Assembly (NCBI RefSeq): GCF_001428045.1
Contig: NZ_LMSD01000043.1
Span: 186,001-250,000, forward strand
Direction: 5' to 3'
Length of the DNA: 64,000 nt
Source of the DNA: Paenibacillus sp. Soil750
Lineage (GTDB): Bacteria > Bacillota > Bacilli > Paenibacillales > NBRC-103111
Part shown: positions 16,840 through 24,371 of the stretch, piece by piece
How the letters are laid out: each line of letters opens with the position of its first letter
How positions within the stretch are numbered: position 1 is the stretch's first letter
Notes under the pieces: generated by a model
The model's database searches: none
What the model was told of the DNA's origin: nothing
The model's input: the letters and a program-made list of their open reading frames with translations, nothing else
Made by a program: the position numbers and the translations under genes

Positions 16840-17328
16840 ATGATCGAGAATGAAGCGATTCTTACCTATGAGCCTGGAGGGCAGCAGATCTGCATGACAC
16901 GCGTGTTCAATGCGCCACGGGAGTTAGTGTTTAAAGCGTTTACGGATGCAGCGCTGTTCGTGGAATGGCTTGGACCCCGGAATCTAACGATGAAATTAGA
17001 CACTTTTGAGCCGAGAAGCGGTGGCAACTGGCGCTATATACATCTGGATAGCCAAGGAAATGAATATGCGTTTCGTGGCGTGTACCATGAAGTTACTGCG
17101 CCGGATCGGATTATTCAAACGTTCGAGTTTGAAGGACTTCCGGAGAAGGGACATGTTATCCTCGAAACAGCTAAATTCGAGGAACTCGAAGGCGGAAAGA
17201 CCAAGCTAGTGATGGAATCCGTGTTCCAATCGGTCGCTGATCGAGACGGCATGCTGCATTCAGGCATGGAGCAAGGGATGCAGGATTCGTATGAGCGGTT
17301 AGCGGAGCTTTTGGTTCGCATCACATAG
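16840..17328 (+). CDS. SRPBCC/AHSA1 family protein
   Basis: A START-like (AHSA1/CalC) fold protein of 162 residues. The pattern VFNAPRELVFKAFTDA, then FVEWLGPRN, GGNWRYIHLDSQGNEYAFRG and a C-terminal long helix (MEQGMQDSYERLAELL) is standard for the family. It binds a hydrophobic ligand or acts in stress response; no specific role can be named. It has its own promoter and terminator, so it is monocistronic. Confidence 0.9.
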   Translation: MIENEAILTYEPGGQQICMTRVFNAPRELVFKAFTDAALFVEWLGPRNLTMKLDTFEPRSGGNWRYIHLDSQGNEYAFRGVYHEVTAPDRIIQTFEFEGLPEKGHVILETAKFEELEGGKTKLVMESVFQSVADRDGMLHSGMEQGMQDSYERLAELLVRIT

Positions 17329-17339
17329 TTGGGAGGAGA

Positions 17340-17365
17340 GCAGGCGCTGAGGCGGCCTGCTTTTT
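17340..17365 (+). terminator. intrinsic terminator
   Basis: A 6-bp GC stem GCAGGC/GCCTGC (17340-17345 with 17355-17360) followed by five T. Confidence 0.85.
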
Positions 17366-17464
17366 CTCATGAAAAATAGCATAATAAGACATCTAGTTGC
17401 GTTTTCGAGTATGGCGATACCAGGACGACTTTGATACGATATGTCAAAATAGAGGAATGAAAGG

Positions 17465-18304
17465 ATGGAAGCTATGTCATTTCTATCACTAACGAGCTGG
17501 AGTTTACATCGAAATTTAGGTCCTTTGCGTTGGACTCGCTGGGATGACAACACGCAAACGCAATTCACGGAAGCTCAAGATCAACCAGAGCTGCTTTCTT
17601 TACTCAAATTACCAGCCGTACTTGCGGAGAAGGGGTTCAGCTCGGTGGAAGTTTGTCATTTTCATTTTCCAGAGACGAATGAAGCTTATCTGCTTGCTTT
17701 GAAGCAGGCATTTACAGATGCGGGGCTTCGTTTTTATACATTATTGCTTGAATATGGAGATATTTCTAGTCCAGATAAGGTTCGTAGACAATCCGATATT
17801 GCATGGATCAAAGGTTGGATAGATATCGCGGCCCTGACAGGAGCAGAAAGAGTACGTATAATTGCAGGGGAAGCGGATCCATCGGACAGGGATGCCTTGG
17901 CACGCTCGATTGAAGCCCTCCGTGAGTTAGGACAATATGGTAAGGAGCATGGCGTACGCGTCGTGACAGAGAATTTCAAATCTCTATCCTCAACAGGTGA
18001 CAACTGTCTTGCGATTATAGAAGGATGTGGAGATGTTATTGGATTCACATCCGATTTCGGGAATTTCAAAGGCGAACAGAAATTCGATGAGTTAGTCCAA
18101 ACGATTCCACATAGTGAATCCATTCATGCCAAAGCGCAAACCAATGCCGCGGGAGTTCCAGATGAAGCTGAATTTATTCGCTGCTTAAACATCGCCAAAC
18201 AGGCTGGTTATGAAGGGCCGCTTACACTTGTTTATGATGGTCCTGGTGACATGTGGGATGGTATTGAGCGCGTTAAGAAGCTGGCGGAGCCGTACTGTTC
18301 CTAA
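17465..18304 (+). CDS. sugar phosphate isomerase/epimerase (xylose-isomerase-like TIM barrel)
   Basis: A protein of 279 residues with the AP-endonuclease-2/xylose-isomerase TIM-barrel pattern. Strands end in metal ligands: VEVCHFH early, VVTENFKS with Glu in the middle, FTSDFGNFKG with Asp, SIHAKAQ with His, and PLTLVYDG late. It likely isomerises a sugar or inositol derivative using a divalent metal. The start may be ATG 17465 (AGAGGA at 17451) or ATG 17474 (AAGGA at 17461); both are plausible. No sugar operon surrounds it. Confidence 0.85.
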   Translation: MEAMSFLSLTSWSLHRNLGPLRWTRWDDNTQTQFTEAQDQPELLSLLKLPAVLAEKGFSSVEVCHFHFPETNEAYLLALKQAFTDAGLRFYTLLLEYGDISSPDKVRRQSDIAWIKGWIDIAALTGAERVRIIAGEADPSDRDALARSIEALRELGQYGKEHGVRVVTENFKSLSSTGDNCLAIIEGCGDVIGFTSDFGNFKGEQKFDELVQTIPHSESIHAKAQTNAAGVPDEAEFIRCLNIAKQAGYEGPLTLVYDGPGDMWDGIERVKKLAEPYCS

Positions 18305-18392
18305 TAGGAATTGTATCTGCTCCGATGTGAATTATGCTATGATACTAGTAATGTTATCCATTTACTAATCGCTAGAATAGGAGACTTCCACC

Positions 18393-18812
18393 ATGACCCC
18401 AGTATGTAATTATTGCAACAAGAACGAGGCATTGGCGAACTTAATGATTGAGATTGGACAATTGCGTGTATCGACGTTGTACTTATTTAGAGAACAGACG
18501 TATAAGGGCCGCTGTATTGTTGCTTTGAACGAACATCATACCGAATTCTTTCACTTGTCTCAAGAGAATCAGGATGCATATATGCGTGATGTAGCGCAGG
18601 CTGCAGCTGCAGTGGAACGTGCTTTTTCTCCGGACAAAATTAATTATGGCGCCTTTGGAGATACGATGCCACATGTACATTTCCATATTGTTCCGAAATA
18701 TAAGGATGGGTACACATGGGGCAAAATGTTCGAAATGAATCCCACTGATAATAAGCAATTGACTGAGCAAGAATATGAGGAAATCATAGGTCAATTGAAA
18801 GAACATCTGTAG
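18393..18812 (+). CDS. HIT family protein
   Basis: A protein of 139 residues with the histidine triad MPHVHFHIVPKYKDG near residue 95 and CNYCNKNEAL at the N-terminus, where a Cys pair may hold zinc. It is a diadenosine-polyphosphate or phosphoramidate hydrolase type. It differs from the HIT protein at 7603 in length and triad context, so the two are paralogues rather than a recent copy. A bidirectional terminator separates it from the convergent DUF3995 gene. Confidence 0.88.
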   Translation: MTPVCNYCNKNEALANLMIEIGQLRVSTLYLFREQTYKGRCIVALNEHHTEFFHLSQENQDAYMRDVAQAAAAVERAFSPDKINYGAFGDTMPHVHFHIVPKYKDGYTWGKMFEMNPTDNKQLTEQEYEEIIGQLKEHL

Positions 18813-18833
18813 CGTCAATAGGTTACACAACGT

Positions 18834-18870
18834 AAAGCCACCAATCATCTATCCGATGAGAGGTGGCTTT
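18834..18870. terminator. bidirectional terminator
   Basis: A 9-bp stem AAAGCCACC/GGTGGCTTT (18834-18842 with 18862-18870), between the convergent HIT (+) and DUF3995 (-) genes. Confidence 0.82.
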
Positions 18871-18878
18871 AATTTCAA

Positions 18879-19298
18879 TTACACAACGGTTAGTAGAAAT
18901 GAGAATGCCAAGAAGAGACAGAGAGGACTATAGAATCGCGTGTCATAATAGGAGAAAGCAGTGTGTTTGACTCTTTTGAAAAAACCTAAGTAATTGAAAT
19001 CTCCAATCGCTCTCAGGAAGAAAACACTCCCACAAAGGATACATGACCACTTGGTGAATGAGTTTGCTTGTAGGAATGACAGCGTTTCAGACTGGGCAAC
19101 CAATACGGTACACACGCCTAACATCAATACGGCAACTGCTAGTGTCTCAGGCTTACGAGGTAGGAATATAGCAGCGCCATCTTTGGTCTGCGGCAGAGAC
19201 GCGCGGCTGCCCCATCTGCCGCCAAATGCCCAATACACATGGATCAAGCTGATTAACACTAGGAACGTGGCTGATACATAAACAAGAAGTGAGCTCAT
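18879..19298 (-). CDS. DUF3995-like four-helix membrane protein
   Basis: A protein of 139 residues with four hydrophobic helices, at about residues 4-24, 50-68, 82-100 and 118-138. The IHVYWAFGGRWG segment after helix 1 and FFLRAIGDFNYLG before helix 4 are the DUF3995 pattern. It is an integral membrane protein of unknown function. Its start overlaps the stop of the TetR gene (ATGA on the minus strand), so the regulator and membrane protein form one operon and the regulator probably controls it. Confidence 0.8.
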   Translation of the reverse strand: MSSLLVYVSATFLVLISLIHVYWAFGGRWGSRASLPQTKDGAAIFLPRKPETLAVAVLMLGVCTVLVAQSETLSFLQANSFTKWSCILCGSVFFLRAIGDFNYLGFFKRVKHTAFSYYDTRFYSPLCLFLAFSFLLTVV

Positions 19299-19876
19299 TG
19301 TTCAATCCCCTCCCAAATAACATCCATTTGCTTATTAAACATAACGGTGAGATCTTCACCTTGAGATTGAATCATCGCCCAAGAGAGGAGTGAATTAAAG
19401 TAAATTCCGACTAAAACCGAAGCGATAATGGACGATTCCCAACGTGTTTGAAACGCATGGAAGTCTTTAGCTTCATTAATGATCTGACAAAGGGTCTGTT
19501 GAAAAATGAGGATGTTAGGTGATTCTTCTTTCATGAGCAAGGCGGACTTCATCGTTTCGGATAACGTAAGCTTTAACAAATCGGAATGTTGTTCATAGGT
19601 GGAGAGCAGATCATTGAAGATCAGTCGAAGACGTTCTCTAAGATTCGGGATTTGATTCTGGACAATTTCGCTCATAAATTGAATTTGTGATTGACCGAGA
19701 TGAAGAAGGATATGCTCCTTTTTGGGAAAATAGTTGAAAAAGGTTCCCTTAGCGACGCCGCAGAATGAGGCAATTTCTTCAACGGTCACATTGTCATAAC
19801 CTTTCTCCTGGAACAGCTCAATCGCTTTTAAAAATAGTTGCTGCTTGAGCTCTTGTTTGCGGACTTCTCTAAGCAC
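19295..19876 (-). CDS. TetR/AcrR family transcriptional regulator
   Basis: A protein of 193 residues. The N-terminal TetR helix-turn-helix reads VEEIASFCGVAKGTFFNYFPKK, followed by a helical ligand-binding domain. The start is GTG 19876, placed 5 nt after AGGTGA; a GTG at 19885 is in frame but lies before the ribosome site. It is first in an operon with the DUF3995 membrane protein. Two operator-like palindromes lie just upstream, so negative autoregulation is expected. Confidence 0.9.
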   Translation of the reverse strand: MLREVRKQELKQQLFLKAIELFQEKGYDNVTVEEIASFCGVAKGTFFNYFPKKEHILLHLGQSQIQFMSEIVQNQIPNLRERLRLIFNDLLSTYEQHSDLLKLTLSETMKSALLMKEESPNILIFQQTLCQIINEAKDFHAFQTRWESSIIASVLVGIYFNSLLSWAMIQSQGEDLTVMFNKQMDVIWEGIEQ

Positions 19877-19896
19877 AAATATCACCTCGCAATTAA

Positions 19897-19927
19897 ATGA
19901 CTGCGGTCATTATATGACTAAGGTCAT
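19897..19927 (-). promoter_or_regulatory. paired TetR operators
   Basis: Two 14-bp palindromes, ATGAC-TGCG-GTCAT (19897-19910) and ATGAC-TAAG-GTCAT (19914-19927), start 17 bp apart, 21 bp upstream of the TetR start. A TATAAT on the minus strand (19931-19926) overlaps the second. This arrangement fits binding of two TetR dimers over the promoter. Confidence 0.8.
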
Positions 19928-19982
19928 TATAATTCCAATTACCAGTAATTTAGAGTAGATAAAATGTCGAAAAAAGAATCCA

Positions 19983-20011
19983 TTGACAGGAAGTAATTGG
20001 GAATATAAACT
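19983..20011 (+). promoter_or_regulatory. sigma-A promoter of the T-box operon
   Basis: TTGACA (19983-19988), then 17 bp, then TAAACT (20006-20011). TATAAA at 20004 with a 15-bp gap is an alternative -10. The transcript would start near 20018. Confidence 0.65.
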
Positions 20012-20017
20012 TACATC

Positions 20018-20280
20018 ACATCCAACTCCATACATATCCAAACGCAATGATTGGGACTAGTAAGGAACACCTATTGTCCAGAGAGCTGTCGCTTCGGTGG
20101 AAGACAGCCAATAGCTTCCCCAACTCACCCTTGAGCGGTAAGATCGAAGTGTTTCGTAGATCTTAACGGTTAACCACCGTGATCGGGTCTCGAGGATTTG
20201 TAACTATTCATGTTACGAATCAAGAAGAGTGGTACCGCGAAGGTTTAACCTGTCGCCTCTTTGTAGGCGATGGGTTTTTT
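20018..20280 (+). ncRNA. T-box riboswitch leader
   Basis: The T-box core AGAGTGGTACCGCG is at 20226-20239, just before an intrinsic terminator (20247-20257 pairing with 20266-20276, then T-run to 20280). The Stem I elements are also visible: AGTA near 20059, an AG-bulge stem with GGTG loop around 20080-20108, and a specifier region CAACTCACCCTTGAGC at 20121-20136. Alignment with known Stem I layouts puts the specifier codon at CTC (20124-20126, leucine), with TCA (serine) one base later as the alternative. Uncharged tRNA would allow read-through into the operon starting at 20309. A T-box usually controls aminoacyl-tRNA synthetase or amino acid genes, so a methyltransferase target is unusual. 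Confidence 0.92.
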
Positions 20281-20308
20281 GGCATTCCAATAAGGGAGGG
20301 AACAACGA

Positions 20309-21121
20309 ATGAAGAATGTGATCGATTACTATGCCAAGTTTGATGAATGGGGAAGACTAGATCGCGAGCCTATTGAGTTTACGGTAAATTGGCATTACAT
20401 GAAGAAGTATCTCCCTCGCGGTGGTCATGTCCTAGATAACGGGGCTGGGCCGGGTAAATACGCAATGGAATTAGCGAAACTCGGCTATCATGTGACGCTT
20501 ACCGACCTTACACCTAATCTCGTCGAGTTAGCGAAAGAGAAAGCAAGTGAGTTGGGATTAACAGACATGTTTAGTGGCTTTCATGCGTTGAACGCCACGA
20601 GTTTAGAGGGGATATCAGATGAAACCTTTGATGCTACGTTGATGTTGGGACCACTTTATCATTTGCAAGTAGAAGAGGATCGCGTTGCTGCTGCAAGGGA
20701 ATTGTATCGTGTGACCAAGAACGATGGCATCGTGTTTGTTGCTTTTCAAAGTCGTATGCGGATGCTGCTAACTTCGTTGCTCTTCCCCAATGCTTGGAAA
20801 CCGAATGACAATATGGCTGCTATTGAGCATTTTATAGAAGAAGGTATTTTTAATCATACAGATGCAGGTCGATTTACGGGTGCTTATTATTACAATGTGG
20901 AAGACATCAAACCATTTATGGAAAGCCAAGGATTTGAGACATTAGATCTGATTGGATCTTCCAATCTTGGGGCTTTGTTATCGCAAGAGCAGAAGCAATA
21001 TTGGACGGATCGAGGGGAAAAGGACATGTTCATTGAACTTCTCATTCGACTAGCGCGTGATCCATCGGTGTTAGGGGTTTCCTCGCATTTGTTATATATC
21101 GGGAGAAAGGTAGGAGAGTGA
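20309..21121 (+). CDS. SAM-dependent methyltransferase under T-box control
   Basis: A class I methyltransferase of 270 residues. Motif I is VLDNGAGPGKYAMELA (NGAGPG replaces the usual GCGxG), followed by VTLTDLTPNLVELAKEK. FDATLMLGPLYHL is motif II and YRVTKNDGIVFVAF is motif III. The N-terminus VIDYYAKFDEWGRL is shared by a Bacillales subfamily. The substrate is unknown. It is first in an operon: the NUDIX gene starts 4 nt after its stop. The T-box leader directly upstream implies that expression rises when one tRNA is uncharged, which might link it to amino acid or antibiotic metabolism. Confidence 0.9.
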   Translation: MKNVIDYYAKFDEWGRLDREPIEFTVNWHYMKKYLPRGGHVLDNGAGPGKYAMELAKLGYHVTLTDLTPNLVELAKEKASELGLTDMFSGFHALNATSLEGISDETFDATLMLGPLYHLQVEEDRVAAARELYRVTKNDGIVFVAFQSRMRMLLTSLLFPNAWKPNDNMAAIEHFIEEGIFNHTDAGRFTGAYYYNVEDIKPFMESQGFETLDLIGSSNLGALLSQEQKQYWTDRGEKDMFIELLIRLARDPSVLGVSSHLLYIGRKVGE

Positions 21122-21125
21122 AGAG

Positions 21126-21758
21126 ATGACAGAACGTGATGTAAGCCTTAAATGGTTAGATTGGGCCAAACAAATTCAAGCGATTGCCCAAATCGGTTTA
21201 ACGTATTCGAAGGATGTCTATGATTTGGAACGATTCCAAGCGCTTCGGGAAATAAGTGTGGATATTATGGATACGTACACTTTGGTGGGCAAGGATACGA
21301 TTAACCTAAGCTTTGCCAAAGAAACTGGGTACGCAACACCGAAAGTGGATATTCGAGGTGTTGTTTTTGAGGATGATAAAATACTACTTGTGAAGGAAAA
21401 AGCAGATGGTGCCTGGGCGCTCCCTGGGGGTTGGGCTGACATTGGTTACTCACCTTCGGAAGTTGCAGTGAAAGAGATCAGAGAAGAGGCAGGCTTTGAT
21501 GTAGTGCCCGTCAGTTTGCTCGCTGTTCTGGATAAAAAGTTCCATGACCATCCACCGGAGCCCTATCACATTTATAAGATGTTTATTCTTTGCAAAATAA
21601 TTGGCGGGGAAGCGTTGGTCGGCGTGGAAACGAGTGAGGTGCGCTTTTTCGGTGAAAATGAACTACCTGAATTATCAACAGAACGGAATACGATTGCTCA
21701 AGTGAAAAGTATGTTTGATTATTTAAGAGATCCGGATAAAGCGGTTAGATTGGACTAA
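21126..21758 (+). CDS. NUDIX hydrolase with N-terminal helical domain
   Basis: A protein of 210 residues. An N-terminal helical domain of about 60 residues (LDWAKQIQAIAQIGLTY) matches the NUDIX_N type. The hydrolase domain follows, with the Nudix box at residues 100-122: GGWADIG, then REIREEAGFDV with the metal-binding Glu pair. Relatives hydrolyse nucleoside diphosphate derivatives such as CDP-choline or ADP-ribose. It is second in the T-box operon, 4 nt after the methyltransferase and 18 nt before the YfiT-like gene. Confidence 0.92.
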   Translation: MTERDVSLKWLDWAKQIQAIAQIGLTYSKDVYDLERFQALREISVDIMDTYTLVGKDTINLSFAKETGYATPKVDIRGVVFEDDKILLVKEKADGAWALPGGWADIGYSPSEVAVKEIREEAGFDVVPVSLLAVLDKKFHDHPPEPYHIYKMFILCKIIGGEALVGVETSEVRFFGENELPELSTERNTIAQVKSMFDYLRDPDKAVRLD

Positions 21759-21776
21759 GAGAGGAAGGCAGACGTT

Positions 21777-22298
21777 ATGGAACAACTGCGATACCCGATT
21801 GGGAGATTCGAGCGGATCGAGCAGCCAACACAAGCGAATCGGGATAAATGGGTGACGGACGTTGCGGAGACAGCTGATCTTGTGCGGATGACTGTCTTAA
21901 ACCTCAACCAGGAACAACGTTTAACGCCATATCGTCCAGGCGGCTGGACGGTTCAACAAGTCGTTCATCATATGGCGGACAATGATATAAATGCTTTTCT
22001 GCGTTTCAAGCGAGCCCTTACGGAGGATAGTCCCGTTGCAAGCTCATATCGGGAAGATTTATGGGCAGAGCTGAGTGATTATCAGGTACCTATTGAAGTT
22101 TCGATTCAGTTATTGGAATCGATACATACTCGATTTGTAGCTGTGCTCCGCTCGTTAGATCCTTCCGATTACAAGAAGACTTTTACTAGTCCAGTCCTTG
22201 GTGTACTTAGTTTGGAAACGGCACTGCAACGTTTTGTTTGGCATGATCGACATCACATTGCTCAGATCGCATCACTGAAAGAACGGATGGGTTGGTAG
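21777..22298 (+). CDS. YfiT-like DinB-fold protein (putative bacillithiol transferase)
   Basis: A protein of 173 residues very close in pattern to Bacillus YfiT: LRYPIGRFE start, YRPGGWTVQQVVHHMADN, and the C-terminal VWHDRHHIAQI. The three histidines (in VVHH and the WHDRHH pair) form the metal site of the DinB four-helix fold. Family members transfer bacillithiol to electrophiles or act as metal-dependent hydrolases. As the last gene of the T-box operon it suggests a detoxification or resistance theme for the unit. A terminator follows. Confidence 0.9.
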   Translation: MEQLRYPIGRFERIEQPTQANRDKWVTDVAETADLVRMTVLNLNQEQRLTPYRPGGWTVQQVVHHMADNDINAFLRFKRALTEDSPVASSYREDLWAELSDYQVPIEVSIQLLESIHTRFVAVLRSLDPSDYKKTFTSPVLGVLSLETALQRFVWHDRHHIAQIASLKERMGW

Positions 22299-22354
22299 GT
22301 GCAATTCTTAGGGCAAGACAAATCTCTATTCCAAAATTGAATAATAAATTTAAA

Positions 22355-22386
22355 GGGCTGCCGAGTCTAATCTCGGTGGCCTTTTT
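22355..22386 (+). terminator. terminator of the T-box operon
   Basis: A stem of about 10 bp GGGCTGCCGAG/CTCGGTGGCC (22356-22365 with 22372-22381) with G-U pairs, then TTTTT. Confidence 0.85.
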
Positions 22387-22451
22387 ATAAGCGCCAGAAT
22401 TTATATGTTTTGGGTTTTGGGGTAAGAGAAGCTTAGCCCTTATTTATGGAT

Positions 22452-22864
22452 GAGATAGTCGTAATAATCGACTATCTCGAGGTACCCGGCGCTTTTGGAG
22501 GTGAGATAGTCGAAATAATCGACTATCTCGAAGGAAAGCGGCGCGTTTAGAGGTGAGATAGTCGAAATAATCGACTATCTCGAAGGAAAGCGGCGCCTTT
22601 AGAGGTGAGATAGTCGAAATAATCGACTATCTCGAAGGAAGCGGCGCCTTTAGAGGTGAGATAGTCGGAAAAATCGACTATCTCGAAGGAAAGCGGCGCC
22701 TTTGGAGGTGAGATAGTCGAAATAATCGACTATCTCGAAGGAAAGCGGCGCCTTTAGGGGGGAGATAGTCGAAATAATCGACTATCTCGAGGTCCCCTGG
22801 CGCGTTTAGAGGTGAGATAGTCGAAATAATCGACTATCTCGAGGGCCCCGGCACCTTTAGAGCT
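22452..22864. repeat. eight tandem ~52-bp units, each with a 27-bp palindrome
   Basis: Units begin at 22452, 22503, 22555, 22607, 22658, 22710, 22762 and 22814, at intervals of 51 or 52 bp. Each starts with the palindrome GAGATAGTCGA-AATAA-TCGACTATCTC (11-bp arms; loop variants in units 1 and 5) and ends with a linker of about 25 bp, most often AAGGAAAGCGGCGCCTTTAGAGGT. Linkers of units 1, 7 and 8 differ. A decayed ninth copy is at 22865-22882. The array lies in a 706-bp gene-free stretch between two terminators. It is not a CRISPR, since both parts of the unit repeat. The near-constant 52-bp period is close to five helical turns, so all palindromes would face the same side. Confidence 0.95.
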
Positions 22865-22888
22865 AAGATAGCCAAAGTAATCTTTGTG

Positions 22889-22922
22889 AAAAGACAGATT
22901 CGCACGTGTGATCTGTCTTTTT
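22889..22922 (+). terminator. intrinsic terminator downstream of the repeat array
   Basis: An 11-bp perfect stem AAAAGACAGAT/ATCTGTCTTTT (22889-22899 with 22911-22921), then T. It would end any transcript running through the array before the CAP-domain gene. Confidence 0.85.
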
Positions 22923-23004
22923 CATCTTCTTTTGCAGGAATTAGGAGGGAATTTGTCGAAAAGGAATGATTCGTGGAAATCAAACCGTGTGTTACGGAGG
23001 TACA

Positions 23005-24249
23005 ATGAACAATTGGTTAAAAAAGAGTGTTACGCTAGCAACAGTACTTGCTGGGGTATCCATGGTAATCGGGAACTTCAGTACACTTGCAGCAGGCAAC
23101 AACGATCAGAGCGCCGCACTAGATTATTTGAATGACGTCAGAGCTCATATGGGCATTCCATTGATGGAATTAGATCCTTTACTCACGACAGCTGCGGGAA
23201 AACATGCGAATTATCTTCAAATCAATAAAGAGAATGGCCACACAGAAACACCAAGTAAGCAAGGATTCTCTGGCAAACTTCCCTGGGATCGGGCAGCCGC
23301 GACAGGTTTTGATACAGATAAATTCGGAGTATTTGAGGATGTTTCGTTTACGACCGATTCGCCGGAGGAGGGCGTGCAGTCTTTGCTGGATGCTCCGCTT
23401 CATAGATCGAGTTTGATACTTCCGGACATGTCACTACTAGGCGTAGGGTATAATAAACATGCACTTGTCTTAAACCCTGCTAAGAAATGGTTCACCCATA
23501 TAGGAACGGGTGTTTATCCTTACGATGGACAGACGGGTGTACCGATTGGATTTTATGGTTTTGAGATACCGAATCCATTGGAACAATTCGATTTAGAGAA
23601 ATCAGGTTATTTTATTACATACGCAGGGGTAGCTCAAGATAAGACGGATGTGACTGCCTCGCTGACGAATAGTCAAGATGAACCTGTTGAGATTTACAAA
23701 TTAAAGCAAGAGCTCGGCGATACGAACGCTTGGCATATCATTCCGAAATATGAGCTTGCTTATGGAGAAACGTATACGGTAACTGTTGAGAATAACTCAT
23801 GGTCTTTTACAACGGAAGTAAACCCAGCTGCGCCATCTACAGAATACAAAGGGAATCCGGTCAAAACGGACCAGCCAAAGAAATTTACGTCGAATGATGT
23901 TGGTATTCGTATCAATGGCACCTACGTCGATGTTTCTCCTAAAGCCAAAATCATTGGCGAAAGCACGTTCATCCCGCTTCGTGGCGTATTTGAAGCGATG
24001 GGAGCCAAAGTGATTTGGGAGGGAACCCGTCAAGAGGTTACGATTGTGAAAGGATCAAAAAAGATTGTTTTGCCAATTGGGAAGAAACAAGCGCTAGTTA
24101 ACGGAACATGGCAGGCACTTTCGAATGCGCCTTTTATATCCGCAGAAGGTTCTACGTATGTACCCCTACGATTTGCTACCGAAGCACTTGGCGCGCAAGT
24201 GGCCTGGGAAAGTGATAAGTGGACGGCAGTCATCAATCAACTCCAATAA
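23005..24249 (+). CDS. secreted CAP/SCP-domain protein with copper-amine-oxidase-type stalk domain
   Basis: A protein of 414 residues. A signal peptide is visible (KK, a hydrophobic run, cleavage near LAAG). The CAP/SCP domain occupies about residues 38-165 (ALDYLNDVRAHMGIPLMELDPLL, GHTETPS). An Ig-like region follows around 190-275. The C-terminal copper-amine-oxidase N-like domain starts near 305 and carries two ESTFIPLRGVFEAMGAKV-type halves. It is a cell-wall or extracellular protein. The start at ATG 23005 follows GGAGG; an upstream ATG at 22966 adds residues without signal character. It is flanked by terminators. Confidence 0.88.
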   Translation: MNNWLKKSVTLATVLAGVSMVIGNFSTLAAGNNDQSAALDYLNDVRAHMGIPLMELDPLLTTAAGKHANYLQINKENGHTETPSKQGFSGKLPWDRAAATGFDTDKFGVFEDVSFTTDSPEEGVQSLLDAPLHRSSLILPDMSLLGVGYNKHALVLNPAKKWFTHIGTGVYPYDGQTGVPIGFYGFEIPNPLEQFDLEKSGYFITYAGVAQDKTDVTASLTNSQDEPVEIYKLKQELGDTNAWHIIPKYELAYGETYTVTVENNSWSFTTEVNPAAPSTEYKGNPVKTDQPKKFTSNDVGIRINGTYVDVSPKAKIIGESTFIPLRGVFEAMGAKVIWEGTRQEVTIVKGSKKIVLPIGKKQALVNGTWQALSNAPFISAEGSTYVPLRFATEALGAQVAWESDKWTAVINQLQ

Positions 24250-24256
24250 GGGAGAT

Positions 24257-24287
24257 AAAGTCGAGCGTAAGATGCTCGACTTTTTTT
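24257..24287 (+). terminator. intrinsic terminator
   Basis: A 10-bp stem AAAGTCGAGC/GCTCGACTTT followed by T-rich sequence. Confidence 0.9.
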
Positions 24288-24371
24288 ATTTTGAAACAAT
24301 CTCGAAGATGGTGCGTCTAATGAGGTGTCATTGTTAAAATATGGAATAGATGCGTTTGGGAGGAGTCAACC

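Noticed and set aside
22452..22864. CRISPR array
   Set aside because: The repeat is a long palindrome and the segments between repeats are almost identical, so there are no unique spacers. No cas gene is present.
22953..23135. TTG-start frame with AGGAGGG overlapping the start of the CAP-domain gene in another frame
   Set aside because: The ribosome site is good, but the product has out-of-frame composition and the CAP gene has its own GGAGG; a leader peptide is possible but unproven.
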